Below, one piece after another: positions 22,420 to 36,023 of a DNA stretch of 64,000 bases. The notes under the pieces are model-generated. The model was given only the letters and a program-made list of their open reading frames with translations, did not search any database and was not told the DNA's origin. The position numbers and the translations under genes were made by a program. The stretch's first letter is position 1, and the number at the start of each line of letters is the position of its first letter. Source of the DNA: Paraphysomonas bandaiensis (lineage: Eukaryota > Chrysophyceae); NCBI GenBank assembly GCA_965644295.1, contig CBFFRP010000071.1:124001-188000 (forward strand), written 5' to 3'.

Positions 22420-25400
22420 TCACAGCTGATTTAGTTTCTCTTTTTTCTTTTGCACCTTAAGTGCCATTTCTGCCATCAACCCCGCCATACCACCTTCAGG
22501 TTTACTTGGCAAGGGTGTCTGATTTTTAACTGCTTTTTTTGAAGTAGGCTTCGAAAGTTTTGCTTGTGCACCAAAAACGGATGCGCGACGCATGATGGAA
22601 CGTGATGGTTGGCGCAATTCCTCAGATTTATCACCGGTGCATTCATTCTCGCTGGTGGATTCCGTGACTTCATTTTCACGTTTTGCCAGTGAATCCATTT
22701 TGTTGGACATATAATCTTCTGCTTCGTCCTTATGAGACACCTCGTCGGGCACAATACTCTCCTCTTCTGGATCAAATGGGCCTTCATCCGACATATCTCT
22801 ACGAAATTATTAATACTAAGCAGAAAATCGAGAAAAATATAGTACAACCTGTAACAGGAAGTTCTAACCGAGGTCTTTAAAAATTGACGAATATCATTTT
22901 CAGATGGTGTTATTTGCGAAAAATCTGTTGTTTCTGGCGCCCATGGCAATTCCTGTTTGCACTTGGTCTGTAGACTCTGTAATACTCCCTGCATCAACTA
23001 ATTAGTCCTTAACTCACTTTAATTCTAACATATAACCTCTTTCCACGCTGCCTTATCCCCCTTCGCATCATTGTCAAATGTCTCTGGTAGAGAGGCAAAC
23101 ACAGCCCTTAACTCAATTTCATCCAACCCTTGTGGGCTATATTTCGACTGTAGATCAGCAATGTGAAGTCTTGCGATGCGAGACGAGTCCATACGGGTCA
23201 ACCACAACGCCTTTTTCATCCATACCCTCTTTGCCACACTCTTCGGAAGTTTGTCCTCAAGCATCACCAATGTGCAAGCTGAAGCAATCGAAGGTGGAAC
23301 AATAGTGCGCACCATTCGAAGTGCAATTTCGTTCACGGGCTTATTTTCCCTCTCCCACTTTTCTCTCCTTTCGGCCTCCTTCTTTTTATATTCAGGGTGG
23401 TTACGAACAAACTGATCCCACTTATCAAAATCCTTTGCTGCGTCTTCATCTCCTTCCATAAGACGCATCAAGGCTGCTTGAAGTTTCTGCTCGGCCTTCG
23501 GAAAAGTTACTACTTCAGCAACTGGCTGCGCCCCAAGCGACTCCACTTGACTAGTGAGAATATCAATTAACATGCGTTGCTTCTTCACTCGCTTCTTCAG
23601 ACGCAGCTGTTTGCCTCCGTCATCACTGTCATCCACATCGCCATCATCATCATCAACCGATTCTTCATCAGATGAAACATCAAACACAATATGCTGGTCC
23701 TTAATTCCTTTAGCATTAGACTGCAACGAGCGCGAGAGACTCGATGTCTGCTCTCCAGGAATCTTGAAACGCGTTCTTATAACCTCTAACTCCCTTTCAA
23801 TTTTACGATGAGACACTTCGACGAATTCCTTATCCACCTCAATGTCAATCTTTTCCATGATATAAGCACGTAACGCACTCTTCGTCTCAGAATCAGCTGT
23901 TTCATTGCTTCCATCACTCTCTATTAAGCGCCAACGCAAAGCTTCAATTGCTTTGTGCTTTTCTACAATTGATTGCTCTAATATAGCAAGATTCTTCTCA
24001 CATTCCTTCAAATTATCATTTGCTATTTCGATAGAAGCAATATCCGCATTTAATTCGCGCAGTTGGTTTTCACTGCGCGTATAGCTCTGCTCGAATGTAC
24101 TGATGTCTTCTAACGACGAGGACAAGTTGGACGCTTTCATTTCATTATATCGAACCAGCAATTCTTCTTCTTGTTGCTTCAACATATTCAGATCATACCC
24201 ATATCTCTTATCGGTCGCAGTCAAGGTTTCTAATTCTTTCGCTTTAACAGATTTGGAAGTTAACAAATCATGCATCGATTTTAGTTCAGATTCAAACGAG
24301 TTTATAGCTGCGCGCTTGTCAGTCAGTTCCTTCTCTTGTTTTCTAATGTTCTCTCTCAATGCTTCCCTGTCTGTGTGCAATTTCACAAGCAATCTATCCG
24401 GCCAGCCTGGACCTCCCAGAACAACAGACGACGTATTGCTAATTTCGTTCCTTTTCGCCACGTACTCCATTTTGAGGAATTGTGTAGCGCCATCAGCATC
24501 CTCCTCGAAGGAATTCATCAGAGCTAGTAAAGCATCGGAGTGTGAATCTGGCACGTGCGAGTTATTGCATACATCCCGCAGGCGTAGCTCAAGCTTTTCA
24601 GCTTCTATTTCCTGCCCAGTTAGACGATACAAGGAAGCAAGTCTGTCCACACTTGCAATAACTATTTCACTCGACTCACCATATATAGATGTCCGCATAT
24701 CGATTACTTCACTCATTATCGCCACTGCTTCACCCATACGCCCTTCCATGGCAGCAAGGTCGGATAGACTGTGCATCGTATTCGCCACACTACTATGAAT
24801 ATCGCCATAGTTCAGTTTACGAGAAGACAGTGCAGTATTGAGACATTCTCTAGCCTCTTGGTATCTGCCCATTGCAGCAAGTAGCATGCCCAAACTATTG
24901 TTAGCTACTGCAAGAGCAGGATGAAGTTTATTTTCAGACGAATAAAGCTCTGAGCGAATAGCCAGTGATTCACGCAATGCTTTCTCAGCATCGGTGTGCA
25001 TCAGCATGCTCTTCAATACGAGACCTAAATTGTTGAGAGAAACCGCAATGCAGAATCTACTATCTGAGCCTTCATATAATTTCCGCCTAATTTCAAGACA
25101 TTCATCAAGATGTTTGCGGGATTGGGCGAAATTTCCCTCTAAGTAGCACAGATGGCCTAAAACCTTCAATGATTCGGTCACAAAAACATGAAAATCGCCA
25201 AAAATTCGTCTCCTTCTCTCAAGAGCAAGGGAAATAAGCGATATAGCATCCTCATTTTTACCCTGTTGAGCTAATAGTGTCCCTAAATTGTGCATCGCAG
25301 TAGCAACATGCGGATGATTTTCGCCATGAACTCTGCGTAGTATATCGAGTGCCTTCTCATGCATTGTTTGAGCCTGTGCAAACCGTCCTTTACTGATCAA

Positions 25401-28400
25401 CACCCTGGCAAGGTTATTTAACGCCATTGCTATGCGGGGGTGATTTTTCCCATACTGACTGCTAAGAAGTGATACAGCCTAACAACCAGAGTAAGTTAAC
25501 CATATCATATATATCTGTATTGTTTCACCTTCTCATGAATGGGAACAGCTTCGTCGAACTTGTTCTCTGCAGACAACAGGGCGGCAATACTCCCCAGCGC
25601 AGACGCTGATACTACCACGGGTGCATCATTACTATCCTGTCCACTTCGATCGCCGTTTTCACCGTCCACGTGAAAATTCTCTGACGTACTCTCACCCAAA
25701 CGTCGGTATATTTTAATGGACTCCTCGCGGTGTCTCTTGGCTGCTCGTTCTTCACCTCTTTCACTGAACAAATCTGCCAGTAGCTCAAGTACGTGTGCTA
25801 TTGTCGCACTGTGCAACCCTGGTGCGGAGCGAAGCTGCTCAAGAGCAGCATCATAAAGCTCCCGTGCTGCCTCAAAATCATGCCTATCTTTCTTCAGGTC
25901 AGCAAGAGCACAGAGTTGCTCGGCAATAGCTTTCACCACACGACCGTCATCTCCATCATATTGTGTGTCACGTAACAATGCGAGAGCGCGGGATAGACAC
26001 AATTCCGCCTGCTGGTGATTAGATTGTGCGGAGTACATATCAGCTAAGGCATTCAAAGCTTCCACTGCAGAGTCCGTGCACATACACTTTTCACTTAAAC
26101 TCAGAACTTCATTAAGTATTTCTTCCGTCTCACTATACTTCGCTTGTGATTTATATATTTTTCCGATCTTACAGAGTACTGATGTACTTTGATTACTGTG
26201 AACACCATAGAGCTGTTTCATAATATCATACGCCACCTTGGCTTTCTCGACAGCAGCACAATAATTCCCTTGCTCGAGCAGCACATCGGATAGACGGAGG
26301 TACACTTCAGCCTTTTCATGCACCACAGAAGGAGATTGTATTGTCAGAGCATTTAAAGTCTCCAAAGCAGACAACAGCAGTTCTTCAGCAGAGCTGTACT
26401 TAGCCTGTGCAAAATCACACTCGGCAATGTCTACAAATACTGATGGAACACGTGAATGCACAAGGTCCTTATTAGTTATAGTTTCGTACACTCCAATCGC
26501 TTCACAAAGGGCAACTCTTGCATCATTATATCTATCAGAGGACATCAGCATTTTCGCTCGCCGTTGCAATAGTTTCGCTACAGATTCGCTCTGATCTCCT
26601 CGAATTCGAATTATGGTGTCCACAGCGCATTTGCTATGCCGCAGAGCATTATCAAGTTCATTCTGCATACACTTTACTTCAAACATACGTTCATGAAACA
26701 CGGATATCTTCAATTGGGTCGCTTCATCGGAAGGATTATCCTCAAGTATATGCTGCCATATTTCACAGAGTGACTTCAAACTTAGCTCCGCCACTTCATA
26801 GTTTCCTTGTGCAAACGAAACATCTGCCATTTCACTATATATATCCCCTATAAGTGGGTCAACACTAGGATGCTGTGAGACTTCCTGTCTACATTCAAGC
26901 GCCTCTAAGTAGCGCATACTAGCTTCCGCTAGCCTTCCCATCCTGAAGCAACACCAAGCAACACGCTGTTTCCACGTGGCAACCTCACCTGAGTGTGACG
27001 TACCAGAAGGGGCTAGTGTCGTTAAAATGTCGAGTGCACGAGTAGCCAGCACATGAGCTGTTGGGAATATACCTTTCTCAACCGCAAAGTGAAAAGCAGA
27101 TTCGCACAAATCAAAACAAACTCTCAACTCCGAAGTTGCTAAAGTCACCGCTCGCTCCACGTGAGAGAGAAGAGACTCTCTACTCACACCTTCATCCGAC
27201 CAAGCTTCTTCGCGAGGAGCATTATTTTCTGTTCCAAAATACCCCAGGAGAAATCGTATGATCTCCATTGACACTGTTTTCTCTCTTCCCTCCTGCTGAA
27301 GTGTGTACTGCACCGCATCTTGTACGCTTTTCTCCACTCCAATGGTTACAACAACTCGCTTACAACCACCCGATGATTCTTCATCTTCATCATCTTCCAC
27401 ACCATTCTGGTTTGTATTCATATCAAGGCGATGCTGAATTCGTATAATACCTAGTGCAACAAGCGGCTCCAATAAGCGCTTCACTTTTTCCTCCCTCTGC
27501 GAGTCACTCACATCCGCTTGATGGATATTTAGAAACTTTTTAAGTGTATCATTATCACATTGCATCGGCCACATCGAGTCTGCGCATAGTTGTGTTAGAG
27601 CTGTGTTTATATTCTTTTCAAGCTGTTTCTTAGAATATGCGGTCGATAGCTGTGGGAACTGGACCACCTGCATTTTAGCAGAGCACTTGTCCCGAATAGT
27701 GTTGAAGAAATATTCAATGTCGGAATATCTCCGATATACACTCCACGTGTACATCAACTCGCCACTCGTTTTAATCAGCCTAGGGAGGAGGGAATGAATC
27801 GTGACGATAAACTCTATATCCTGATCACTAGCTATTTCTTCTACAGCTGAGATAGACAAACGCATTGCAGTTGCAGGAATCACAGCACCCATTGAGGCCG
27901 CGTCGGACAGGCAGAGTGGCATATAAGATGGTCGAATCCAGTCAAATAGTATGCGAATGTCTACACTGTCTGAGCAAATAAAGCACATTAGGTCCATAAG
28001 TCGTTGGATTGTTCTATCACAAGCCGTTTCCATGTCCTTGGCTGTGTTAAGCCGCATGACCAGAGACTGATACGCCAACACCACTCTAGCGACGGCACTA
28101 TCGCATGACGGTACTGAAACATGTTCCGGCATAGAGGGCATCTCCTTCAGACGGTCAAGATATTCCCTTGGGCCAATCTCGCAAAATGAGCGATTTCGCA
28201 TGCAATTGATAGTTCTGAGCGCGCTTGCAAACCAGCTGGGTGAATAATCGAAATGCTGGAGCAGTTCGAGGATATCTGCTTTGCTGATGTCCCCAACAGT
28301 GCACAGACCTTTCTCTGCAATGGTCAATCCTTCTTCGCCGGATAGTGGGCATAATTCTATCACTCTAGGACGGGATTTGAATATAGTTCTCCATTGATTG

Positions 28401-29347
28401 GTATGGATACTGAGAGACAATGCAACCACTGTGCCATCTCCAGACTGAGGAATCATGTCGGACGTGACAAGCGAGGGGTCATCAGCCCCGTCTAATACTA
28501 GGAGATAAGGCATTGGTAGTCTTTCCATCCATCTAACAACTACAGATATAATAGCAGGAGCAGGGATTGAAGAAATGTCACTTTCCCATGTCATAAAACT
28601 GGGGTCGTTTCGAGCGATTCTCTGTGCCAGGTAACGAAAAGAAGATGTGATACTTGCCTGAGAGCAACAAGTGAGCCACACTACCGCTCCATATATTCCC
28701 TCTTCAATGCACTGGTATGTACACTCAAGAATTGTCTCCGAGCGGCCCATTCCACCAACACCTGCCTTGTTGACTACGCACATGTGTCGTGGCTTACCGG
28801 ATGGCCTCATCATTTCGCATACTTTAGAAATCACATCACACCGTGGAAAAAGAGACATGTTACGGTCCGGGAGGAATATCATAGGCCACAGGGAATTAAT
28901 CATTGCTTCACTGGATGCTCTGGAGCATACCCATGGTGATTTGACATTAGGTTGCTTAGCAGGAACATACACCCCTATTCTCTTAAGAAAGAGTATGAAT
29001 TTCGTCACTTCTTCATCAAAACTCTTGAAATGAACTACAGACTCCAATTCAATACGTGCCATAGTAGCCGAGTTAGCGTTTACGGTTTTATCGATAACAT
29101 TAGACTGTATATTCTGCAGACTCTTGTATAGACACTGCAACAAGTTCCGCATCTCAATATCTGCAGTTACACGCGTTAACGAGTAGCTATACGCACATTT
29201 CAAGGGCTGTCGTAAGTCCCTCAATATACCACATAATACACTAATATTCTGCAAGGATGATAGCAGTGCAAGTGCCCGATCATTGACAATGGAAGCATAA
29301 TCCATTATTATCTTCAGTAATTTCGGATTGTTTGTTGTTTTCTGCAT
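22420..29347 (-). CDS. Giant STAND-type NTPase with TPR array and coiled coil
   Basis: Four exons join in frame (29347-25529, 25478-23037, 22988-22849, 22798-22420; three introns of 48-50 nt) to give about 2,259 residues. Residues ~195-285 look like an NB-ARC/STAND NTPase: P-loop GVGGMGRSE near 197 and Walker B YLLVLDGADDP near 281. The P-loop Lys is replaced by Arg. From about residue 760 to 1,560 there are many kinesin-light-chain-like TPR repeats (for example EEVEILNEVL-like helices and ALNNLARVLISKGRFAQAQ). A charged coiled coil follows at ~1,640-1,840. An acidic Ser/Asp stretch and a mixed-charge C-terminus (GLMAEMALKVQKKKEK) finish the protein. Such proteins are usually scaffolds or signal-sensing oligomers; no specific role can be assigned. 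The start is the first ATG and is not otherwise supported. Confidence 0.8.
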
Positions 29348-29970
29348 GTTTATTATGTGAAACTGATCAGAGACACTGATTGCAAAGATCTGTCCCGATA
29401 CTGTGCATGTGTAAGGCTCTCTGCACTGGTTGATTGGAGAGTTGCTTCAATTGAGGCTAAGTCCAACTGTGATTATTACACCCAATAAAATCATATTAAT
29501 TAGGACAAAATTTAATTTCATGTTGTGTAATAAAATTTTTATCCCATAAGATCACGATGAGGTCGTAGTGATTTGGTGTAAAATGAAATTTTGTTTTTTG
29601 TTTCGAAAAATTTTTTGAGGACAAGCAGACAGCAGAACACCCCATCTAGATTACGTATAGGTGTGATAGTATACAGAGTATATGTCACTGTATTTTGTGT
29701 ATACTGGATAGAGGCATATACGTATACCTACTCTATAGGATGCCTGTACTGCTGGTGTATACCATATACGATCGTAGTGTATTGCACATGCTGTGGTCGT
29801 GTATGTATGTACTGTATGTCACTGCTCTCTGTATGCAGCTGTACAGGCAGCAGCAGTATGCCTAGCAGTGAGCAGCACATACACACACATACATACACAC
29901 ACAAGTCTGTCTCCTCATAATATTATCTCATATTATTAAGCGCTTAGTATCCAGGACACGATAATCTAGG
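29348..29970. other. Intergenic, divergent gap
   Basis: Lies between the large minus-strand gene and the small plus-strand gene. AT-rich, with CA/TA-rich runs (ACATACACAC-like) at 29,875-29,905. No convincing coding sequence. Confidence 0.4.
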
Positions 29971-30621
29971 ATGTCTTTAGTGCCTCATTTCTGGAAGAAG
30001 TTGCTGCCTAAGCCAGTGTATGAAGCGGTAGTCTCATATATACATACAGTGGCCGCGCTATAGACTCATATTGTATTGCAGCTCTGCTTACTGAAATTTC
30101 ATCCGGATCGTGAGTTGAAATACACTGCTAGAGATAATAAAGTCAACCCTGCCTATGGATCGAACCCAACATATGGACCCACAAGCAAGAGAGATAACCC
30201 CTTCTCTGTGCTGAAATACACCTCTGATCCCAGAAATTTCAAGCCTGAGGTATGGTCCATCACATATCAGTGATGTAGTATTTTAATTCATGTTATTGAG
30301 TAGAATTTTACGATAGCGAACACTCGGTATGGTATGTTAAAGCTGCAAGAAGGTCAGAATCGTGCGAATTCGAAGGGCCAGGACATCCCTGCCGTTTTCA
30401 GTTATGACCCAACCGGTCTGTCTACTCCAGCGACAGCCACATGGGAAGCCTTGGACAAGGAACTCGCAAAAGTCAAGCCTACTCATTTTCCAAAGGATGG
30501 TCCCACTGAATTGGAGATGGCTGAGTACAGACTTGAGTGCATTGCCAAAGGAAGACCGGTGACCGAGCCACCTCACCGCTGGAAGAAGGTGTCTTCTCAC
30601 CGCCACATACTTCTCATTTAA
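29971..30621 (+). CDS. Small unknown protein, three exons
   Basis: Exons 29971-30027, 30082-30249 and 30304-30621 join in phase 0 (introns 54 and 54 nt) to give 180 residues. It starts MSLVPHFWKKLLPKPVYEAL, then runs through a Lys/Asn/Tyr-rich middle (NPAYGSNPTYGPTSKRDNPF) to a C-terminus with HRWKKVSSHRHILLI. The Pro-Thr-Tyr-Gly composition and short basic N-terminus would suit an organellar or structural accessory protein, but I recognise no family. The clean splice joins, with each junction restoring one long frame, are the main evidence that it is a gene. Confidence 0.65.
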
Positions 30622-31075
30622 TTCTTCCCGTGCATGCTTTTTGGGTTTATGTTGTCGTAAAATATCGCATGTACTGAGATTTGAGGTGTACTACATTAGC
30701 TAGTGCGGGAATAAAGGCCGAACTGTCATAGAAACTGTGATTTCATGCCTTATTCTCGGAAAACCAAATAAATAAGTAATGAGTTCGAAACATGATGATG
30801 AAATGTGCAATGCGAATATATTTGAACTAATTGTAAAATGTTCTGTCACAATGTGTTTTAGTTTTGTATGGCACATGAGTGCATGATAAACAATGAACAC
30901 CCCAGTTTGCTAGATTAGAGCATCAGTGGCGTGTCCTATTTCTTCGTTCACAGCCATTGCTTAAAGCATTAATGATCAATATCTTAAAGTGGAAGTAATA
31001 TGAATTCGAATTAAAACTACTACTACAAAGCCAGTGGCAGAAAAAATTAGCCAACTCATATACAAAGTATTACTA
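30622..31075. other. Convergent intergenic gap, no gene seen
   Basis: AT-rich sequence between the 3' ends of the unknown protein gene and the EDEM-like gene. It should contain both poly(A) sites. Confidence 0.4.
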
Positions 31076-34000
31076 TCAATCCTTTATAAGTTGTACATCG
31101 TTCTTATCCACGTATATATGGGAAGGACATTGCTCTGATATCATTCGCTGATATATATCCACTGAATTAAAAGAAAATATATTATTCGTTGTCACTTGCT
31201 GACCACGGGTGGTGGTTACAGAATACGGCACATGTCCAGCTAGTTCGGTGGTGGGAACGATATATAGTTGCCACTCACGATTATCTGTCTTTGATAGGGC
31301 CGCCCCCCATTTCCCCTGCCCTAATATATGGATCAGATTCTCGCCCATCCTGATGTTGGAGTGATCGCGGTAACCCTGCAAGTGTAATAAACTAAGTTCA
31401 CTCTCATTTCAAATCATATCAATGACACTCACCATGTACGCAGAATCTAATATTGTGGGAATGTTCTCCATATCCATCACAACCTCTGTGCGGACGTCCT
31501 TCCTATGTAAGTATTCCATCGCATCTATGATAAACTTTCCGTCGCTATTTGACACCATTACTGCAGGAATAGTGGTAGACCCTATCTTAGATGAAGTAGC
31601 ACGTGAAGCTGAACGGAAGGCGTCAAATCGCTAAAATTGTTCAAGTAGCAGGATGACTATACCTTGTGTTTTCTCTACGGGTGACGCTTCCGTACTTCCA
31701 GTATTCATACCCGACATCATGAACAAATTGGGCTGCAAACACTATGAGGTTAAAATACTATGCCATTCTGAGTAGTACCTCCGTGTTTACGACAATAACT
31801 CCCTTGGCTCCTCCATCTTCCGCATTGATAACCTTCTCTTCGAACATACAGTCACCACGGTCAGCTAACAAAACTTTGCCACCGTATGGTAGAGAATACT
31901 CCTGTTTAGTAGCCTTCTTAGATCCCCAATTAAACCACCCCCTGCTTGGTTCGGGCTCGAGTTCTGCGCCATCGGTGGAAGAATCTTTCGCATCCGGCAC
32001 GCGCTCGCTCCCGTCTGCATTCACTATAGTCGTTTTTACCTTGTGAGGTGAGTGACATGACTTAGTGTCTGTAGAATAATGTGGGGCGCCGACGACTGGT
32101 TCCTGAGGGAAAGTGGATATATGACCAGTTGGACCGAAAGATGCAATCGAACAACATCTGCATAAGCAATTAGGCATATAGACATCATCCAATAGCCGGA
32201 ATACCTTTTTTTCTCTAGTTCGGATGGAACGAACTGCTTGTCGAACTTTTTCGAACCCCAAACATTTTTTCCTGCATCTGAATTTACTTCCGGCCAGTAT
32301 GCATTCATATGTATATTGCAGGTGGATATCGTCCCATCCATAGATGCAACAACTGTGGATGAATGTGTGGTGTTGAATTCTTTGACAAAGACGGATGGCT
32401 GACCGACACCTGCTATTTCAATGGTGTTCCCATACTTCAAGCTGTTTATTATAAATCCATCCAAATAGACGTGAACCAAAAATGTTCCTAGCTTTCCCAC
32501 ATTAACTTCTACTACTTTTTCCACTCCTTCTCCTCCAGGTGCTGAGGGTGTTACAGGCTCATCACCAATCGGGCAAATGGAGCGAGGGTCAAAAGGATCA
32601 GCCTTTTTGTGCATGAGATTAAGTAGACTCGCCAGATCGAATACATTAGTAGGGTTGTCGGTTCCCTCACCAGCTCCCTCCACAGAAACCAGAGAACCCG
32701 CATGCTGATAAGGGCTGTAATTCCACCAATATCGTTTCGGGCATTGTAGATGTATCGAATGCAAAGACTTGCCCTCCTTCCAAGCTATGTACTCCTCGTC
32801 AGTATTTCCTACTTCGATAACTCCCTCTGTATCATCTTCACCGCCCTCCATACTGGGCCTATATATATCATCATCCGGATCAGCCCCAGTAAAATGGCTG
32901 AGTAGACGGTCGAAAAAATCATAGTAACCTTCACTTTCTCGGGGAGGAGTCTTAGCACTTACATCGCTGCACTCAAAGAGTTGCATTGGGTCAAAAGGGT
33001 GTGCCTCAGTGGAAAAAATATACCCCCGGTTGTGTACAAAGTTATTCTCATCAAAGAGCAAAAATAGATACTTGCATGTTTCTGACAAAAAAAATGATGG
33101 CATTGAATCTTCAAGCGCTCGGGTTGTCACATCTTTCACCGTTGCATATCCACATTCCGTCTTAGTGTGCATCTCTAGTGATCTCAAGAATTCCCTTCCA
33201 GCAGATAACCAGGATCGATCCCCAGTAGATCGGTAATGCAGATACGTACTTTCCACGAGCTCTGGACGCAGCGGATATAACTGAGATACTAAACCTGCTT
33301 TTCCAGGTGTCCACTGAACATAGTCGAATTCCTCAGGCAGGAAGCCCACATCACTCCACACAATGTAAAACGCATTTAGCAGCCTCGCACTTGAATCGGT
33401 TAGTCCTAGCATAGCCTCCATTCCAGGCCAGAAAGCCTGAAGATTTTCAGAGCGTTTCTTGCGTAACTTTCCAGAAAACATATCAACGTCTATGAACCAA
33501 TCACCGCTCATGGAATGCTTCTTCACGGCATGGTAAACTTCAGTGAACATGTGGTAATAGTCCTTGCGTCGAAAGAGGAGGTACGCCTTTAGAAGGTACT
33601 CATAAAAAGAATCACTATTACTACCTACACCGGAAAGGGTCTCGTGCCACTTGCCACTGCGGACGTGAATATGTTTACCGAGTAAGCCAAGGGCACTCCT
33701 CCTTTGAAACAGAGCCTCCGCTGCTTTCATAGCAGCAGCCCCGTACTTCGGATCTCCACTAAGACAGGAAAGCACCTCAAACTCCAGGACAAGGGAACCA
33801 GCTCCAGCAGTGGAAGCGAGCTCGGTCTCTCCCTTAGGCACACCTCGCAGTAAATTCACCGTACCGTAAGGAATTCCTGTCACAGTGCGAAAAGCAGGCA
33901 TCAGTCGATCCCCTAAATCCACAGCCAGATCAAGAAGTCGGCCGTCATATCCACCGTCAGCCTACGCAAAAGATCATATTATTTCAAACACAGATTATAC

Positions 34001-35169
34001 CAACATTGTACATACATATATTGCTAGCTCCGGGTCGACGGCCATCAGGTGTGCTGACAAGAGACCCCCAAGAATTCGGATTGTGGTTTCGAATACTGAC
34101 ACGCTCACATCAAAGTTGAACGATTCAATTTCTTGTGATATCAACCCGACAGCTTTCCTGAACTCACTGTGATTTCCCAGTACGACAAGGGTGTCTAGGG
34201 TATCCATGAGAGTGACGGCAGGTATTTTTATTAAATCAAATTTTCCGCCGGCACAGGAAAGAGGTTTTAGCTCCGCCTGCGAAATTGTCACAAAAAGGAT
34301 ACTACTACTGTCTTTCATACCTTTGGAAAGGCATGCTTCATATACGAATCATAGCCGTGATAAAACATACTACGTACTCTCTCTCTCAATTCCATCTGTT
34401 CCTGCTCCGAAACTGGAGATATATGAGGCACCTGCGACGCATTCAACACCCGGCTGGTAGTATGTGAGGCCGGCTCAGCTTTACTGTTTCCAGCACTTTG
34501 CTCTTCTGTGGGAAGTGGTAAGGGATTCATTCGAATCACATCTTGAATAGATGGAGGAGGCTTAGGGGGATACTTGCTGCGTCTCTCTCGGTCTCTTGCG
34601 TCGTCTAGCTCCTTTAGCCGTGCTCTATCGCACACAAGCTCTGAACAAATCTCCAGCTTGTAGTGGCAGGGGTCAGTTTCTTCTACATCATCTATAAATG
34701 TACCCAGACGTGTATCTACTCGTTTATGCTTGTGATTACGGTCCTTGTAGCGGCAACAATGGATAGAAACTGCTGCAGACCTCTTTATAGCAATATCACT
34801 ATCAGGCGGAATGCATTCCGCAGTTGGGCTCTCATAGAAGTGATCCAATTCATTGCTACCGTTGGAAATATAGTCACCAATATGATTCACTTCACTTGGC
34901 TCCTTATTCCTGCGGTGAAAGTGCAGTTGACTCACAGACTGCTCGTGACACCACCTGTAAGACCACCACCCGTTGCGAGCGTTATACGTCAAGCACTGAC
35001 CGCGCAACACATCCATTGTGCCCTTGACATCAGCTAGAGCATAATCGTCCATACGCTGAGACAGAGTAAATACATGTTAGTAACATCTGAGTGGATTTAC
35101 CTCTGAGCCGGAGCATAATAACACGTACATGGTATAGATAACAAGCAACTGAATATATATAAGACCCAT
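31076..35169 (-). CDS. ERAD fusion protein: OS-9-like MRH lectin + EDEM-type GH47 mannosidase + PA domain
   Basis: Eight exons join in frame: 35169-35101, 35055-34321, 34276-34016, 33961-32205, 32157-31779, 31732-31679, 31630-31433, 31375-31076; about 1,250 residues. Exon 1 is a signal peptide (MGLIYIQLLVIYTMYVLLCS). Residues ~35-170 match an MRH lectin domain: Cys44, the Trp53-Trp54 pair typical of OS-9, Cys59, Gln66, then KRSAAVSIHCC and EETDPCHYKLEICSELVC, giving the Q-R-E-Y mannose-binding set. Residues ~265-740 are a GH47 barrel of the EDEM group (SVFETTIRILGGLL, GSNSDSFYEYLLKAY, RPELVESTYLHYRSTG, and FSTEAHPFDP with the Ca-binding Thr). A PA domain (RGDCMFEEKVINAEDGGAKG) follows as in EDEM3. 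EDEMs trim mannose on misfolded ER glycoproteins and OS-9 reads the product. No KDEL-type tail (ends VQLIKD). Very sure of the domains and of the joins. Confidence 0.9.
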
Positions 35170-36023
35170 AGCTGCCCTACACTAACAGTGAACACCCGAT
35201 ACAACCACAGAGTGTAGGTGACAGATACTTGTATATACAAGACAATAGAATGATGTCAGTTCATGTCTGTGGTTTATGAGGTGGGTCTGGCGACATTATC
35301 ACCACACTTTAATTGTATATACACTCACCGTACATAGCTAGCAGAGTTCATAACTATAGCAGTGGTGTGGTACACATACACACACAGGTACAGGTACGCA
35401 CGTACACAGGTACACAACACATACAGAGTGTTCTGTATACCCTTGTATACGTTCATGTATTCACCCCGTATACATGACGGGACATACCACACAGTCTCAC
35501 CTTTCGGTGCGAGAATAATATGCTTTATACACAAATGAATCACATACAGTAAATAGACATAAACCCATGAAATGTATGTGGGAATGCAGACATTCCACAT
35601 TTGGCGACAATGGATGTATTAGATTGTTTGGATTTGTTAATGTGTTTTGGCTGTGTTTTGGGAATAAAATGGACAAAAAATGCACTTGGACCATTTTTTT
35701 GTAGGCTGACAAACGTACGATGACCGTCACACAGAATGTATTTGCATAGCCCGTATTTTAGAGGTATTTCTATATGTATTCCTGTGTACGGTTATGTAGG
35801 GGGGGGGGCAGTAGCATATAGTGCTGCTGTATATTGATATTGAGGTCTATGTATGTACTGCACTGTACTGATGTGCTGTATGTGTGTAACACACACAGGC
35901 AGGTATACACACAGTAGAGTTCTTAATAATCAACCCACCACCCAGACCGTACCATGTCTCCGGGGACAGTAACCGGAGGTGTTAAACCCCATAGTCCCTC
36001 CCTCTGATAATGCGGTGGATAGC
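35170..36023. other. Divergent intergenic gap
   Basis: Separates the ERAD fusion gene from the response-regulator gene. It contains CA/GT-rich microsatellite-like runs (35,360-35,420), a 9-G run near 35,800 and no convincing coding sequence. It presumably carries promoters for both genes. Confidence 0.4.

Noticed and set aside
24103-24798. 231-residue plus-strand frame inside the NTPase-TPR gene
   Set aside because: Antisense to well-supported coding sequence and Ser/Leu-biased, as expected for a shadow of a coiled-coil region.
31631-31662. Donor GTATAG at 31,662 for intron 6 of the ERAD fusion gene
   Set aside because: It leads to an immediate stop after splicing; the donor at 31,678 gives a 48-nt intron and restores the PA-domain frame.
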